A stretch of 64,000 bases of DNA from Miscanthus floridulus (lineage: Eukaryota > Streptophyta > Magnoliopsida > Poales > Poaceae), in assembly GCF_019320115.1 (NCBI RefSeq), contig NC_089584.1, positions 54,928,852 to 54,992,851 on the forward strand, in the 5' to 3' direction. Numbering within the stretch: position 1 is the stretch's first letter; every line of letters begins with the position of its first letter. The notes under the pieces were generated by a model. That model did no database searches, was not told the origin of the DNA, and saw only the letters and a list, made by a program, of their open reading frames with translations. The position numbers were made by a program, and so were the translations under genes. This document shows positions 32,831 through 45,301 of the stretch, in pieces.

Positions 32831-32982
32831 GCAGAAAAATATTATTGACACATACTTGGAACATATATGCTAAAGAACCAAGGAACCACTATAGGAAATT
32901 CACCCTATTCCCATAGCTAGAAAACATCGTAACAAGGCCATTTTGATTGTAATATGTATCAATTGCGTCCAACTCATAATCA

Positions 32983-33620
32983 TTGAGAGTGGTTGGTTTA
33001 CTCCTGTTGCAAGAATTAGCTTATTTGCATCTACAACCTGAGTTATGGGATAGACAAAAAGAATTAATGTGTGATAGATTTATTCCTCCTTATAAACGTT
33101 CTTTGCGTAATAAATTGCAGCGCTTAGAGCAATGTCTGTCTAGGAATATTATGCAGAGCTTCAAAAGGGTAGGATACTTTGTGGATAGTAGAGGACACAT
33201 AGGGTAAATTGTGTCAACTTTTTGGTGGATTGAGGCATAAAATTTAAGATATTCTTGATTATAAAGAATTACTACTACAAATCGTTTGGTCTAGTTTGCT
33301 ATGCTTGTAGAAAAGAATTGCAGGGACAACAACAAAGAACTAGGAGCAACTTCGGCCGCTCCTTCACGCCTAAGATGACAACAACACCATCAACAAAGGC
33401 ATTCCCTCTGTTGAGTGCTCGTCCTTCAGCACCACCAGCGAGCACACGTTTTGCAGATCCTTCACCTACAGTTGCGTGTACTATGGATTCTGGTAAGACT
33501 CATTTGTAGGATCCTACCAAGACTGCATCATCTGTGGCTTCCATAGGACACTCTTCATCCATTTAGTGCCATAGCTGCCATGGACTTGGTCACATGCAAA
33601 AGGATTGTCCTAGCAAATAG
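32983..33620 (+). pseudogene. Chromovirus gag remnant
   Basis: The frame 32983-33207 reads ELAYLHLQPELWDRQKELMC, then DRFIPPYKRSLRNKLQRLEQ, the capsid region of a grass chromovirus. After shifts it continues with KLCQLFGGLRHKI and DILDYKE near 33215-33270, then a polar linker (33300-33510) and a zinc knuckle CHSCHGLGHMQKDC near 33574-33615. Gag would form the particle and bind RNA. Several stops and shifts break it. Confidence 0.75.
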
Positions 33621-33899
33621 GCATACATTGCTACAGAAGATGGAGGCTATATTAGCATTTATGATGTACAAAAAGACGCTGATGATGAAGGTTACCGATG
33701 ATGACCATGGTGAAGATGGCCTTTCATTGGGCAACAACAATACAGTCAATTACCAAGCCATCATTGTATAGTGAGTTCTCAGTACACAAATGGTGGAAGC
33801 AGAGAAGATGCATCGCCATAACTTGTTTTATATTTTCTTTGCCATCGAAAATCGGCATGCATGATTCATCATTGAAGTGGAAAGTTACAACAATTGGTA

Positions 33900-35160
33900 A
33901 GTTCTGATCTAGTCAAGAAGCTTTATTTGACCACGCGACCACATCCACATCTATACCATGTTCAGTGGCTCAAAGACTCCAGTAAGGCAAAGGTAACACA
34001 AATAGCTTGGGTGCATTTTTCCATTGGTACATAATCTGATTTTTTAGATTGTGATGTGGTGCCAATGCAAGCTTGTTTCCTTTTATTAGGTCATCCATGG
34101 GAATTTGATAATGATGCTACAGACCATGGTAGAAGTAAATAAATATAAACATATGCATAAGGAACAAAAAAATACTTTGCTACCTATGACCCCTACAAGA
34201 GAATCCCCTACAAGAGAGAGAGCTACTAGTAAAACTAAACAAGTTGATGCTAAAATTGAAAAATAGCAAGCAATTAAATTAAACATTTCTGTTATGCTTG
34301 CTACAAAATCTGGTCTTGCTGAGATTAATGATGTGTGTTATGCTTTGATATGCAAAGGTGTTTTATTTTGCACTTATGATATAGCTAAAACTCTGCCACC
34401 TTCTGTCACTAATCTTTTGCAGGAATATAGCGATGTCTTTCCCACCAAGATACCTCGAGGACTTCCACCCATGCGAGGGATTGAGCATCAGATTCACTTG
34501 ATTCCTAGAGCAAGCTTGCCAAATCAAGTTGCCTACAAACCAACCCTGAGGAGACTAAGGAGATTTAGCGACAAGTCCAAGATCATTTGGACCATGGGTA
34601 TGAAGAGAGCCTTAGTCCTTGTGCTATTCTAGTTCTTTTGTTTTAAAAAAGATGGCAGTTGGTGCTTGTATGTAGATTTTAGAGCCATTAATAGTATCAC
34701 AATAGGGTATCGTAATCCTATTCCTAGATTATACGACATGCTTGATGAGTTAAGCGGTTCTGTAACTTTTTCTAAAGTAGTCTTGCATAGTGGATACCAC
34801 CAAATAAGAATGAAACTAGGAGATGAATGGAAAACTCTAAAGTAGTCTTGCATAGTGGATACCACCAAATAAGAATGAAACTGGGAGATGAATGGAAAAC
34901 GGCTATTAAAACCAGGTTCGGCTTGTAGGAGTGGTTAGTAATGCCTTTTAGTTTGACAAATGCAGATAGCACTTTCATGCATTTAATGAACAAGGTTTTA
35001 CGTCCTTTCATTGGAAAATTAGTGGTGGTTTATTTTGATGATATATTGATATACAACAAGTTATTAACTGAACATCTTAATCATCTACATGTTGTTTTTT
35101 ATGATTTACGTGCTGCACATTTATTTGGTAAATAGCATTTTTTGCACCAAATGAGTATCG
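33900..35160 (+). pseudogene. Chromovirus protease and reverse transcriptase remnant
   Basis: The protease end is recognisable near 34050-34140 as DCDVVPMQACFLLLGHPWEF followed by DNDATDHGRS. The reverse transcriptase starts at about 34420 with LQEYSDVFPTKIPRGLPPMR and continues with [13 protein letters not shown] and [12 protein letters not shown] tandem 65-base duplication (34771-34835, 34836-34900) then breaks the frame. The active-site region [12 protein letters not shown] is at about 35026-35060. The enzyme copies element RNA into DNA. Here the duplication plus several stops abolish it. Confidence 0.8.
34771..34900 (+). repeat. 65-bp tandem duplication in reverse transcriptase
   Basis: The unit starting TCTAAAGTAGTCTTGCATAG and ending GAATGGAAAAC occurs twice without a gap and with one base difference (AACTAGGAG and AACTGGGAG). 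Because 65 is not a multiple of three, it shifts the frame. Confidence 0.95.
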
Positions 35161-35812
35161 TTTCATGGCTATGTTATGACCTCATAGGGAATTGAGGTAG
35201 ACAAAGCCAAGGTGTATGCTATACAGAGCTGGCCAACGCCCACAACAGTGACACAAAGTGCGGAGCTTTCATGGACTTGTAGGATTTTAGTGTCGCTTTG
35301 TGAAGGATTTCAACACCATTGCAGCCCCATTGAACAAGTTGACAAAGAAGGCCGTTGTGTTCCATTGGGGATAAGAGGAATAGGCATCCTTTGCTCTTTT
35401 GAAGGACAAGCTTACTAACACGCAATCGCTGCAACTTCCTAATTTTGGTAAGACTTTTGAACTTGGATGTGGTAGTAGTGGAGTTGGCATTGGTGGCATT
35501 TTGATGCAAGAAGGTAAACTTGTTGCTTACTTTTCTAAGAAATTGAATGGATGCTCTTAGTTATTCCACGTATATATGATAAAGAATTGTATGCTCTTGT
35601 CGTTCATTGGAGACGTGGCAACTTTATTTATGGCCTAAAGAATTTTTATTCACTCTGATCATGAATCACTAAAACATATTTGAAGTCAAAACAAACTAAA
35701 TCATAGACATGCTAAGTGGGATGAATTTATTGAATCTTTTCTATATATGATCAAACACAAGAAAGGGGAAAATATTATTGCTGATGCTTTGTCTAGATGT
35801 ATACCATGTTGT
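35161..35812 (+). pseudogene. Chromovirus connection and RNase H remnant
   Basis: Readable parts include GIEVDKAKVYAIQSWPTPTT near 35190, LPNFGKTFELGCGSSGVGIG and GILMQEGKLVAYFSKKLNG near 35430-35555, and a tail with [11 protein letters not shown] and ADALSRC near 35700-35800. These are the tether and RNase H of Ty3/gypsy pol, which removes the RNA strand during reverse transcription. Frameshifts and stops separate the pieces. Confidence 0.75.
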
Positions 35813-36239
35813 CCCAACTTGATTGTTGTATATTTGGACTTGAAACAATTAAAGAACAATATATTAATGATGATAAATTTAAAGATGTAATGCAACATTG
35901 TAAAGAGCTAATATATGATACATATATACGATACATGATGAATTTTTGTTTAGAGCTAACTGCCTATGCATTCTATTTGGGTTCATTCATCTTTTGTTAT
36001 TGTAGAAGGCACAGGGAGGAGGATTGATGGGATATTTGGTGCCAAGAAGATGGAGGAGGTGCTGGCCACACACTTATTTTGGTCAAGGATGAGACATGAT
36101 GTAGAGAATATCATGGCTCGGTGTGCCACTTGCCAAAATGCTACGTCACTTGAACTCACAAGGTTTGTATATTACCCTTCACATTTCTTCTATTCCTTGG
36201 GCTAATATATCTATGAACTTTGTTTTGGGATTGCTGAGG
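35797..36239 (+). pseudogene. Chromovirus integrase, N-terminal part
   Basis: The HHCC region reads GGGLMGYFGAKKMEEVLATH and LFWSRMRHDVENIMARCATC, followed by PWANISMNFVLGLLR after a shift. The expected next residues (TKRGRDS in relatives) are found only at 41386, after the inserted TIR element. This interruption defines the insertion point. Confidence 0.8.
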
Positions 36240-36917
36240 AGGTAGTGTTTGGTTGGTGTGATGGGGTGGGATAGTGGTGTGGAATCATCCTAGGATGAGT
36301 GATGTTTGGTTGGGAGGCTAGCAGGGGCAAGGATGTCCCACCTAGGAATATTCCCATGAGATGCAGGGTGACCCCATTCCAAGAAATTTCATGGACTGGG
36401 ACACCTCATGTGGGACGAGCGTGTAGGCTCATGAGGAAGAAGAGGAGGCGGGCGAGCTCTATCCATGGCGTGTGTGGACAAGATCTGGGGAGCTGTCATG
36501 CCAGCACGTGGGTGAGCCCTAGCCCCATAGCCAAGCCGATGTGGAGCTCCTCGATGTGGGCACGTCCTTCCCAGGCACAGATGGGTGGTGCTCTAGGCAG
36601 GCTGCTAGACGAGCATGCGCCATGGTGGAGGCTCGGGTGATGGAGCCATTGGCAGTGGTAGTGGCTGACCCTAGTGGTGGAGCTAGGTGCCTGCACATGC
36701 ATCATGTGGGGAGAGAGGATAAGGAAAGGAAGAAGAAAAGGAAAAAAACTAAAAGATGGGCCCTATGTGTAAGTGTCTAATCCCATTTTCTGATGTGTTC
36801 CAACCAGACAAGAGATGGGTCGGTCTTGTCTCTCCCAACCAAACACGTAGATGGGATCGTCCCATTCCTCAAAACTGGGCTAGCTAGGTCCATCCCATCC
36901 CATGTTGCCTCTTAACC

Positions 36918-39900
36918 TATCACACCCGCTTTTAAGGATAAAATGGGATACATAATCTTATGTGCGCCTAGAGATCAATCACATAAATAAGCTGACAAAT
37001 TATAAATAGTATCATCACAAGAGTTTATTACATCACGAATAATAAGACATAGTCTTCACGTAAATGTAGCAGAAGTATAAAGAAAAATCTCTCACAGAAG
37101 TATCACAGGGACGTCAACTGGTTGACCACAAGTCTAGTATTCCTCAGGAAAGTTGTCATTACCATAGACATTTGTTACCCATCCGGGATTTTTGTCCAAA
37201 TAATAAAAATAAACAAGCATAAGTACATGTCATACTCAACAAGTGTAACATGGGGTTCATGAGGCTCAAAAGGCTTGACACTGGTTTAACAGCATTGAAC
37301 TTTTAGTTGTCATAATTTTAGCATAACAGTAGCAATAAGTTGTTTCAATCCCAAAGTAAAACATATGATCCATGTAAACAAGAATAATGAATAGCATAAA
37401 CGAATAATTCTTAGTGATCATCTATTCCATAAGGGTCCGAGGCCGCTCGTGATCGTGTGCACGGCTGACATACCAGTTTTACACTCTACAGAGGTTATAC
37501 ACTTTCACTGTGAGTCGTGATACCCATTTGCCCAGGTTAATTACTCTCAAAACACTTCCAAGGTGAGCAGGCAAGGTTCACTATGAAGCCTTTCAAAGGT
37601 TCATCTAACAAGTTAGGGCAATTAGATTCACTCGGCAAACAGATATAGGAACCTCCTATCGAATGGCACAATTCCATCATGGCTATACACATAAGAGTAG
37701 AGGCTGTCCTATACCAGATTTGTCAAGCCATTCGTACGCCAATAAAGGTAACCGCTAACAAGCTAGAAAAGGTCCTCATACTGAGCTAAAGCCAGAGCCA
37801 TGTAGCCCTCAAAGTTTTACTGTAAGTCCTGGATATTCGCTTACAGATAAGTCCTTAGGGAGAGGAATCTGAAGTATTTAGAAAGTAGCTAAATACTCCA
37901 GCCCCTTGTTTCCAAGTTGCTAAAAAGTCATATTTTAATGTTTATCGCATATACCATTAGTCAAGTTACGCAATCATGGTTTAATTGAGCACTAGAAAAG
38001 CTACCCAATGCATATCCCATAGGAGATAAGGTATAAGTTCAATTCTAGGGAATCCCTATCAAGGTGACACATGCAACATAGATTAAATGTATTAAAGTTG
38101 ATAGGAAACAAGGATAACCCCATGCTATACTTGCCTTGAACAAAGTGCTCCTACGGATCCTGCTCGTCAAAGTAGTACTCTTGATCACCCACGAATCGCT
38201 CACCGTCTATACTCGATAATCATAGCAACATACAAGCATCTAGAAGCAATCATGCATAGCAAACAAAAGCTGTAGATTAGAATAGTACACCAATAGCACA
38301 AAATCAAGATGAAAAGTTTGTAAAACGAATCTACGTCTCACTACGAACACACAGACGTGAAGATCATGAAAATCAGAGCTAAAACAAAGAAGTTATGAAT
38401 TAAACAAGATTTCCTTTAATAAAATAATAGATTAAATCTAACCTCGAATTTTAAAAGTTGAAAACATACTTAACAATAGTATGAACATGTAGGTTACTCA
38501 ATTATGAACCTAACGTAACTTGAATGAATCAAATCGGAGCTAAAACATGAAAGTTATGGCCTATAGAAACTAGTGGCAAAATTGTAAATAGATAAAAACG
38601 TATTTTGGATCTAAACCGAAAGAAACTACACTTTTAAAAGAAGAAGGCGTATTCTGGATTTGCACATTAGACTACGAGTTGAGATCTAATTAGTTATAAG
38701 GGCTTTTTTACAAAATGACAGGCGAAGGGGTACGAAGTGATCTGATCCATTGGATCTAATTTGGGTGGTTAGGATTAAAAGAGGGAGAGGAAGACGTCGC
38801 TGACACTATAGCCGACGATGGCGCCATTGCCAGATTTGGCTAGACCTCGCCGGAGTTCATCAAATCGGTGACTCCGACCATCGTTGGACATGGGACAAGC
38901 TCAGGGACGTAGAGGGGCGCACAACAAGCCGTACTAGGGGATCGGAGAGGGCCGCAACGGCACGGCGTGTAACACTCTAAAATTTGCATAATTTTAAATA
39001 GGAGAAAATGATTTAATTATGCATTTTTGTGAGCATTTGCATTTAGGAAAATAATATTTTTTATCAAATTAAAATCAAATATAGGTCTACAAACATGTAT
39101 GTGCATTCATGCTGTTGCATATTATTTTTGTATTGTGTGGTTTGAAATCAGATTTCAAATTGATTTGAATTTGCATTCAAAAGTTGTTTGGAAATTAGGT
39201 TAGAAAATGGAAAAGTATTACTCCCTCCCTCCCTTGACTTCGGACCGCCATGGCCAGCTCAGTCAGCTCCTATGCCCATGGCTCGCTTCTCCGCATCGGC
39301 CCACTCTCGCCCCTGTGTCGTTCTTTCTCTACACGGCCCAACACTTCCTTCCGTGCCCACGGCCCAGCGGGTCACCCGCGCTCCTCTCCTTTCTCTCGCT
39401 GGCAGGTGGGGCCACCATGTTGGAGTCTCCTTGTTCCTTGGGTCGTGTCCAAGCTGGACACCATCACCGCCGCCGAGTCGAATCCGCCTCCGCTACGCCG
39501 CATTTGCCGTGAACCCCAAGTAAGTTCTACCCTTAAATAGCAGCCCGAGCCCACGCTGCCTCCCTATCTCGCCTTAGAGCAAGCTTTCGCCCTCGTCTAG
39601 AGCTTGTAGCTACTATACCCAAGCGCCACCACCATCGTCAGGATCGAGCAGCTGTCGTGTGTCATCGTGAGCTCCTCTCTCTCCCCGTGCTCTTGTTTCT
39701 CCGCCCTTGTTTCCAGTCTCAGTGAGTCTGCCTTGAGCTCCTCTCTCTCCCTGTGCTCTTGTTTCTCTCAGTAGTGGACCATAGGTCATGATTCGCTAAG
39801 CATCGCCACTCTAGCCATGGCGCTACCGCAAATAAGCTCGTCGCCGGCCACTTGTTAGATGAACCTTTAAAAGGATTCATAGTGACCCCTGTCTGCTCAC

Positions 39901-41369
39901 CTTGGAAGTGTTTTGGGAGTTATAAACCCGGGCATATGGGTATCATGACTCACAGTGAAAGTGTACAACCTCTACAGAGTGTAAAACTGGTATATCAGCC
40001 GTGCTCACGGTCACAAGCGGCCTTGAAACCCTTATAGAATAGCTGGTCACTAAGAATTATCTATTTATGATATTCATTATTCATGTTTACATTGATCATG
40101 TGTTTTGCTTTGGGAATTGAAACAACATGATGCTACTCTTATGTTAAAATTGTGACAACTAAAAGCTGAATGTTGTTAAACCTGTGTTAAGCCTTTTGAG
40201 CCTTATGAACCCCATGTTACACTTGTTGAGTATGAGATGTACTTATGCTTGTTTATTTTCATTATTTGGATAAAAATCCCGGTTGGGTAACATATGGCTA
40301 TGGTAATGACAACTTTTTCGACAATTACTAGACTTGTGGTCAACTAGTTGACGTCCCTGTGATATGGAGCTTCCGCGAGAGATCTTTTCTTTATACTTCC
40401 ACTATATTTATGTGAAGACTCTATCTTATTATTCGTGATGTAATAAACACTTGTGATGATACTATTTACAATTTATTGGCTAATGTGTGTGACTGATCTC
40501 TAGGCGCACATAAGATTTTACATCCCATTTTATCCTTAAAATTGGGTGTGACATGGCAGCAACGCCACGCTTGAGTTGGCGGCTCGGTTAGTTCGGCGAG
40601 GTCACGCAAATGATAGAAAGTAGGAGGAAGCAAATGCAGGGCACCGTGTGCACTCTTACCAGATTTTGAAGACCGGCGGACGGCTCCGGTTGGCGTCAAA
40701 GCGGTGGCTTAGTGAATCACTCGGCGGTGGTGGCTTTAGGGCGTGTGGCGGCACTGTTAGGGCACGGGGCGACTTCCGAGCGGCTAGATGGAGGCGGCGG
40801 GTGTAGGGGTCGCTATTTATAAGGGCCTCAACGTGCAGATCAAGCTAGGCATGGCGGAGTCGGGTTGGAGGCGGACTCAGCGGTGGTGAGGACTCCGGCT
40901 CGAAGCTAACTCGAGGTAGAGGGTGATGCTGACAGAGCAGGCCCACCTATCAGTGACTCAAAGCGAGGGCCCCAGCGGTTAGCCAAAGGGAGAGAAAGGG
41001 GAGCGCACCTGCGCTCAAGAGCTGGGTCGCCTGCTAATTGGGCTAGGGGGGAGGGTGTGATGGGCCGCGGGTGAGTGAGGCCGAGGGGCTAGGCCAGCAG
41101 GCCGAAAGGGGAAGAGAGAGAGTTTTTCTTTTCTTTTTAATTTTCTAAACCAGTTTTCAAATACAAAATCAAATCAATTTGAAGTTGGATTTCAAACCAC
41201 ATAATTCAAAAATAATATGCAGCAGCATGAATGCATAGACATGTATGTAGACCTATATTTGATTTTAATTTTAATAAAGTTATTATTTTTCTAAATTTCA
41301 ATGCTCACAAAATGCATAATTAAATCATTTTCTCCTATTTTAAAACTATGCAAATTTTAGGGTGTTACA
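36918..41369 (-). mobile_element. Solo LTR A, interrupted by LTR B
   Basis: On the minus strand it begins TGTAACACCCTAAAATTTGC (41369 leftwards) and ends GGGTGTGATA (36918; the family end is TGTGACA). Flanks TAACC (36913-36917) and CAACC (41370-41374) form a 5-bp target duplication with one change inside the TIR element's right end. Excluding LTR B it is about 2.87 kb. No primer site, coding region or second LTR is present. Its sequence follows copy C (42452-45301) in reverse, for example around 38100-38400 against 44500-44770. Confidence 0.75.
38968..40553 (+). mobile_element. LTR B of the same family, nested in LTR A
   Basis: It begins TGTAACACTCTAAAATTTGC and ends AATTGGGTGTGACA, 1586 bp. 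It matches A and C at both ends but lacks about 1.3 kb of the middle: the GC-rich part runs into CTTGTTAGATGAACCTTTAA at 39853. It lies in the opposite direction to A, so A and B form large inverted repeats (about 38968-39190 with 41130-41369, and 39850-40553 with 36918-37620). Flanks CGGCG and TGGCA do not form a clean duplication. Confidence 0.75.
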
Positions 41370-41385
41370 CAACCAAACACTACCT

Positions 41386-42255
41386 TAGAGGTGGAGGGAT
41401 ATTATTTTTTTGTGGTTGATCATTTTTCTTAGATGGTACATTTTATTCCTTTTCATAAAAGTGATGATGTTTTTCATATTGCTGACCTATTCTTTCAAGA
41501 AATCTTTCACTTGCATGGTATGTCTTTTACTAACATTTCAGATCGGCGATGCAAAATTCTTGAGTGACTTTTGGCACACATTGTGAATAAATTGGGGATT
41601 GCTGCTGATTCTACAACTTGTCATCCCCAAACTGTTAGACAAACTAAGGTAGTGAATCAAACATTGTCCACCACATTGAGGGCAATTTTGGAGAGCAATC
41701 TGAAGATGTGGAAAGAGTATTTGCCGCATGTTAAGTTCGCATATGACAGGACAGACACTCCACGAAGGTAAGTCCCTTTCAGGTAGTGTATGGATTTAAC
41801 ACTCTGCTCGTATTGATCTTTAGCCTATGCCAACCATGGAGAGAATACATGATGATGCTCAAGAGCTTGCTTATTTTATTCTTAAATTGCATGAAACCAC
41901 TAAGGAAAATATTGAAAAGACGAATGAAAAATATAGAATTGTTGGTAGTGAATGTAGAAAAGAAGTTAAACTCAAACCGGGTGATTTGGTTTGGTTGTCA
42001 ATTGAGAAAAGATAGATTTTCCAAAGTTTCGTAAGTCTAAATTGATGCCAAGAGCTGTAGATCCCTTTAAAGTAATTAAGAAAATAAATGACAATGCATA
42101 TAAACTTGAGTTGCTACCCAAGAATGGAGTTAGTCCTACCTTTAACAATGCAAATTTGAAGCTATACATGGGAGAAGAAGATGAGCTTGAGTCGAGGATA
42201 AGTCTACTTCAAGAGGGTGAGGATGATGAGGACACCTTCGGATGCACCCGCTGAT
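41386..42255 (+). pseudogene. Chromovirus integrase, core and C-terminal part
   Basis: This part resumes with EGYYFFVVDHFS and MVHFIPFHKSDD, the integrase core. It continues with HGMSFTNISDRRCKIL, where relatives have the second catalytic Asp, then [20 protein letters not shown] and [20 protein letters not shown]. Later frames hold HETTKENIEKTNEKYRIVG, KPGDLVWLSIEK, DPFKVIKKINDNAYKLELLP and the GEEDELESR tail at 42168. Stops and at least three frame changes break it. Confidence 0.85.
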
Positions 42256-42451
42256 CCTCCAACCACCATGCAAGGTCCAATGACAAGAGCTCAAATGCGA
42301 TAGTTTAATCTAGGGATGAGCATGTTCTTAAGCAATCTTTTTCATAGTTTTGCGAATAGATTGTTACTTTATAATGTTATCTTGCTTAGGAAGGTGGTCA
42401 TGAAGTACATGGAAAAGAGGGACAGAGGCAAAGAAGACTGGTAAGGACTTC

Positions 42452-45301
42452 TGTAACACCCTAAAATTTGCCACTTTTGAAAATAGAGTTAAAATGATTT
42501 AATTTGGAATTTTGTGCTCATGAAATATAGGAAAATAATTTTTTTCGTTAAATTAAAATTCATCATAAGGTTTAGCAACATGTTTGTGCATACATGCCCT
42601 TGCATTTGATGTATTTGGTTGAGCAGTTTTGATTGAAAATTTAAAATGGCTAAAATTGCTTTTGCAAATGAAATTAAACATGGCTTTGAAGAAAAAGAAA
42701 AGAAAGAAAAAGAGAATTTGAAAATAAAAGTATTTTAAAAAAAATGTAAATTTTATTTTTGAGAACTTACCCAAAATTGTTCATTTTTATTTGAATTTTA
42801 AAATGTATTTTAAATCGTGTTCCAATTTGATTTGATTCATATTTGAATTCGGTTTGAAAATAAAAAAGGAATTTCTTTTATTTCTCCCTCCTCATTCACT
42901 CGGCCCAGTCCTGTTCCGTTTCTCCTGCTTGCGGCCCAGCAGCTGCGCTGGCCCGCTCTTTTTCCCGCATGGCCATTTTTCTTTTTCCAACGTTGGCCCG
43001 CTCTTTCTCTCCACGGCCCAGTTCAGCTTCCTGCTCCCCATTTCCCCTCTCAACTTTTGCTCCCGCTCGGCCTAACTCGCGTAGGCCAGCCTAGCCAGCA
43101 CACTGACCCATGCGCGCTCTCCCTCCCATGGTGACTGGGCACCGGGCCCCTCACCCACCGATGCTGACCGATGGGACCACCCTGTCAGCTCCATCCTCTC
43201 CACCAGCTCGTGACCTGCTAGGACTCCACCGACACCGCCGTCCGAGTCTGTGCATGCCCTACGTCGTTGTCTTGCACGCCAAGCAGCCCGGTCTCTTCAA
43301 TACCGGATGCCCGTGCCCGCCACTACCTACCCCATGCCCTATCTCGCTCTGCCCTCGCCCCGAGCCAGCCTAGCGCCGTCGCTCGAATCCCGCCAATGGA
43401 GCTTGAAGCCAGAGTCGTCGTGACATCTTGTTGGTCCTCCATCATGGTAAGCTTGTTCCTGAGATTCACGCTAAAGTTGCGAGCACACCTAACCCCTTTT
43501 CTCCCTCTCCCTCGCACTATCTTGGTCTCTCCGCATTCTAGCTATTTCATTGCCGCCATATTTCGCCTCCAGGCGCCTCTGCTCACTTTTAGCGGCCATG
43601 GATCGTTGTGCCTAGTTTTCTAGGATGATCTCTAGCTCCCCGTCTTTTTCCTGTGAAGAATGGTGGTCGAAATCACCGACACCGAGCTTGCCGCGAAGCT
43701 TCTTGTCATTGTCAATGGTGCGCCACTGCGCCGGCCACTGTTTCGGCAGTAGCCTCCTCCCTCTCCCTTCCCGATCGAATCTTGGCCGTCCGTATCTGAC
43801 CCAACGGTCGATATTCCTCCATACCCCTTCGGTTGGCATACTTGCTAAAGAGACCCTCTCTTTTCTACTAATTTAACCCACAGTCCAAAACATGTTTACA
43901 TATTTTGTTTTCTTCATTTGAAAGTGTATTTTGTTTTGGTTAAGTCTAAAATACATTTTCAGCTATTTACAGAATTGTCACTGATTTTGTTTTAGCCATA
44001 ACTTCGCCGTTTTAACACCGATTTGATCCGTTCAAATTGCGTTAGGTTTGTAATTTCATAATCTACATGTTTATACTACTGTTAGATGTGTTTTCAACTT
44101 TTAAAATTCATGATTAGATTTAATCTATTATTTTATTAAAGTAAATCTTGTTTAAATCATATCTTCTGTGTTTTAACTCCGTTTTAGTCCATTCAAGTTG
44201 CGTTAGATTCATAGCGACAAGATCTACGCGTTAGTAACAGTATTTATCATGTCACTAATACTGGAATTTTATGGTTTGAATCGTATCTTAAATAACAATT
44301 ATGCAACTAGATTTTATAAATAAAATGTAATTTGTTTCACTTTAGTTTTATAAATCAAATCTAAATTTGACTTAAATTATAATCTCTATAAAATATCTTA
44401 TATATGTTTTTATATAATTAAAACACATGAAGCTAATAGTTTTATATTTTCTCCTATGAGCAAATCTTTTGGTAGATGTATCTTTTTCACCGTAGCTCCG
44501 ATTAGCGTGCTTTTTCACGTCTGTGTGTTTGTAGCGAGACGTAGATTCATTTTACAAACTTCTCATCTTGATTTTATGTTTGGTGTACTATTCTAATTTA
44601 GATCTATTGTTTGCTTCGTGTATGGTTGCCTGGATGCTTGTGTGGTGCTTTATGATTACGTCTAGTCGGTGAGATATACGTGGTGATCAAGAAGAAGAAG
44701 AAGAACGTTAAAGATTAAAGCTTACCGAAGGATCGGTGTTTAAGGCAAGTATAGCATGGGACCATTCTTGTTACCTATTCACCTTTAATCACTTAAGTCA
44801 TATTGCATGTGTCTACCTTGTTGCCAATAAGGATATCCTAGATATTTGATATCTAGTACCTTGACTCCTATGGGGTATTACATTGGGTAGTATGATGCTA
44901 GTGCTCAACTGAAACCATGATCTTGTAACTTGACTAATGGTATATGCAATAAACACTAAAAGATGTTTTTAGCAATATGGAATCAGGGGGCTAGAGCATT
45001 GGGCTATTTTTATGGTGCTCTAGATTCCTCTCCCTAAGGACTTATCTGTAAGTGATCATCTGAGACTTACAGTACAGCTGTGAGGGCTATATGGCTCTAG
45101 CTTTAGCTTAGTATGAGGACCTTTTCTAGCTTGTTAGTGTTGAATGACTTGCTGAATCAGGTATAGGACAACCTCTACTCTTATGTGTATAGCTGTGATA
45201 GAATTGTGTCATTCGATAGGGGGGTTCCTATATCTATTTGCCGAGTGAATCTAATGACTCTAACTTGTTAGACAAACCTTTGAAAGGCTTTATAGTGAAC
45301 C
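42452..45301 (+). mobile_element. LTR C of the A/B family, truncated at the 3' end
   Basis: It begins TGTAACACCCTAAAATTTGC and follows the family through a GC-rich block (42890-43880), AT-rich sequence and the block near 45030-45260 (CTTATCTGTAAG, ATAGGACAACC, TTGTTAGACAAACC). It stops after TTATAGTGAACC, where LTR B continues (39880 onward). The break coincides with the start of the gypsy3 LTR, so gypsy3 probably inserted into it. ORFs in the GC-rich block (43110-43373, 43267-43623) are not supported as genes. Confidence 0.7.

Larger units (their letters stand above)
36240..41385. mobile_element. Small TIR DNA element, host of LTR A
   Basis: The left end GGTAGTGTTTGGTTGG at 36241 is answered at the right by AACCAAACACTACC at 41371-41384. 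Without LTR A the element would be about 690 bp. The interior (36260-36917) has GGGATGGGA-type motifs repeated in inverted form near 36800-36905 and no credible ORF. The type of end suggests PIF/Harbinger or hAT, but the target duplication is not clear. Confidence 0.6.
32983..42330 (+). mobile_element. Chromovirus-type Ty3/gypsy remnant, nested host
   Basis: Gag, protease, reverse transcriptase, RNase H and integrase pieces follow in the normal Ty3/gypsy order. The integrase is interrupted at 36240-41385 by a TIR element that itself holds LTRs A and B. The integrase C-terminus resumes at 41386. Phrases such as KINDNAYKLELL and SPTFNNANLKLYMGEEDELE resemble the centromeric/RIRE7-like chromoviruses of grasses (inference). 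Neither flanking LTR could be placed: the left side meets repeat X, and the right side is cut by LTR C at 42452. Stops and shifts are frequent throughout, so this is an old copy. Confidence 0.8.

Noticed and set aside
38968..40553. LTR B as part of a paired-LTR element with LTR A
   Set aside because: A and B are in opposite directions and no internal coding or primer site lies between them, so they are independent insertions.
42854..43876. Several plus- and minus-strand ORFs
   Set aside because: They lie in the GC-rich part of LTR C. Similar ORFs in LTR B (39188-39554) are not conserved as protein.
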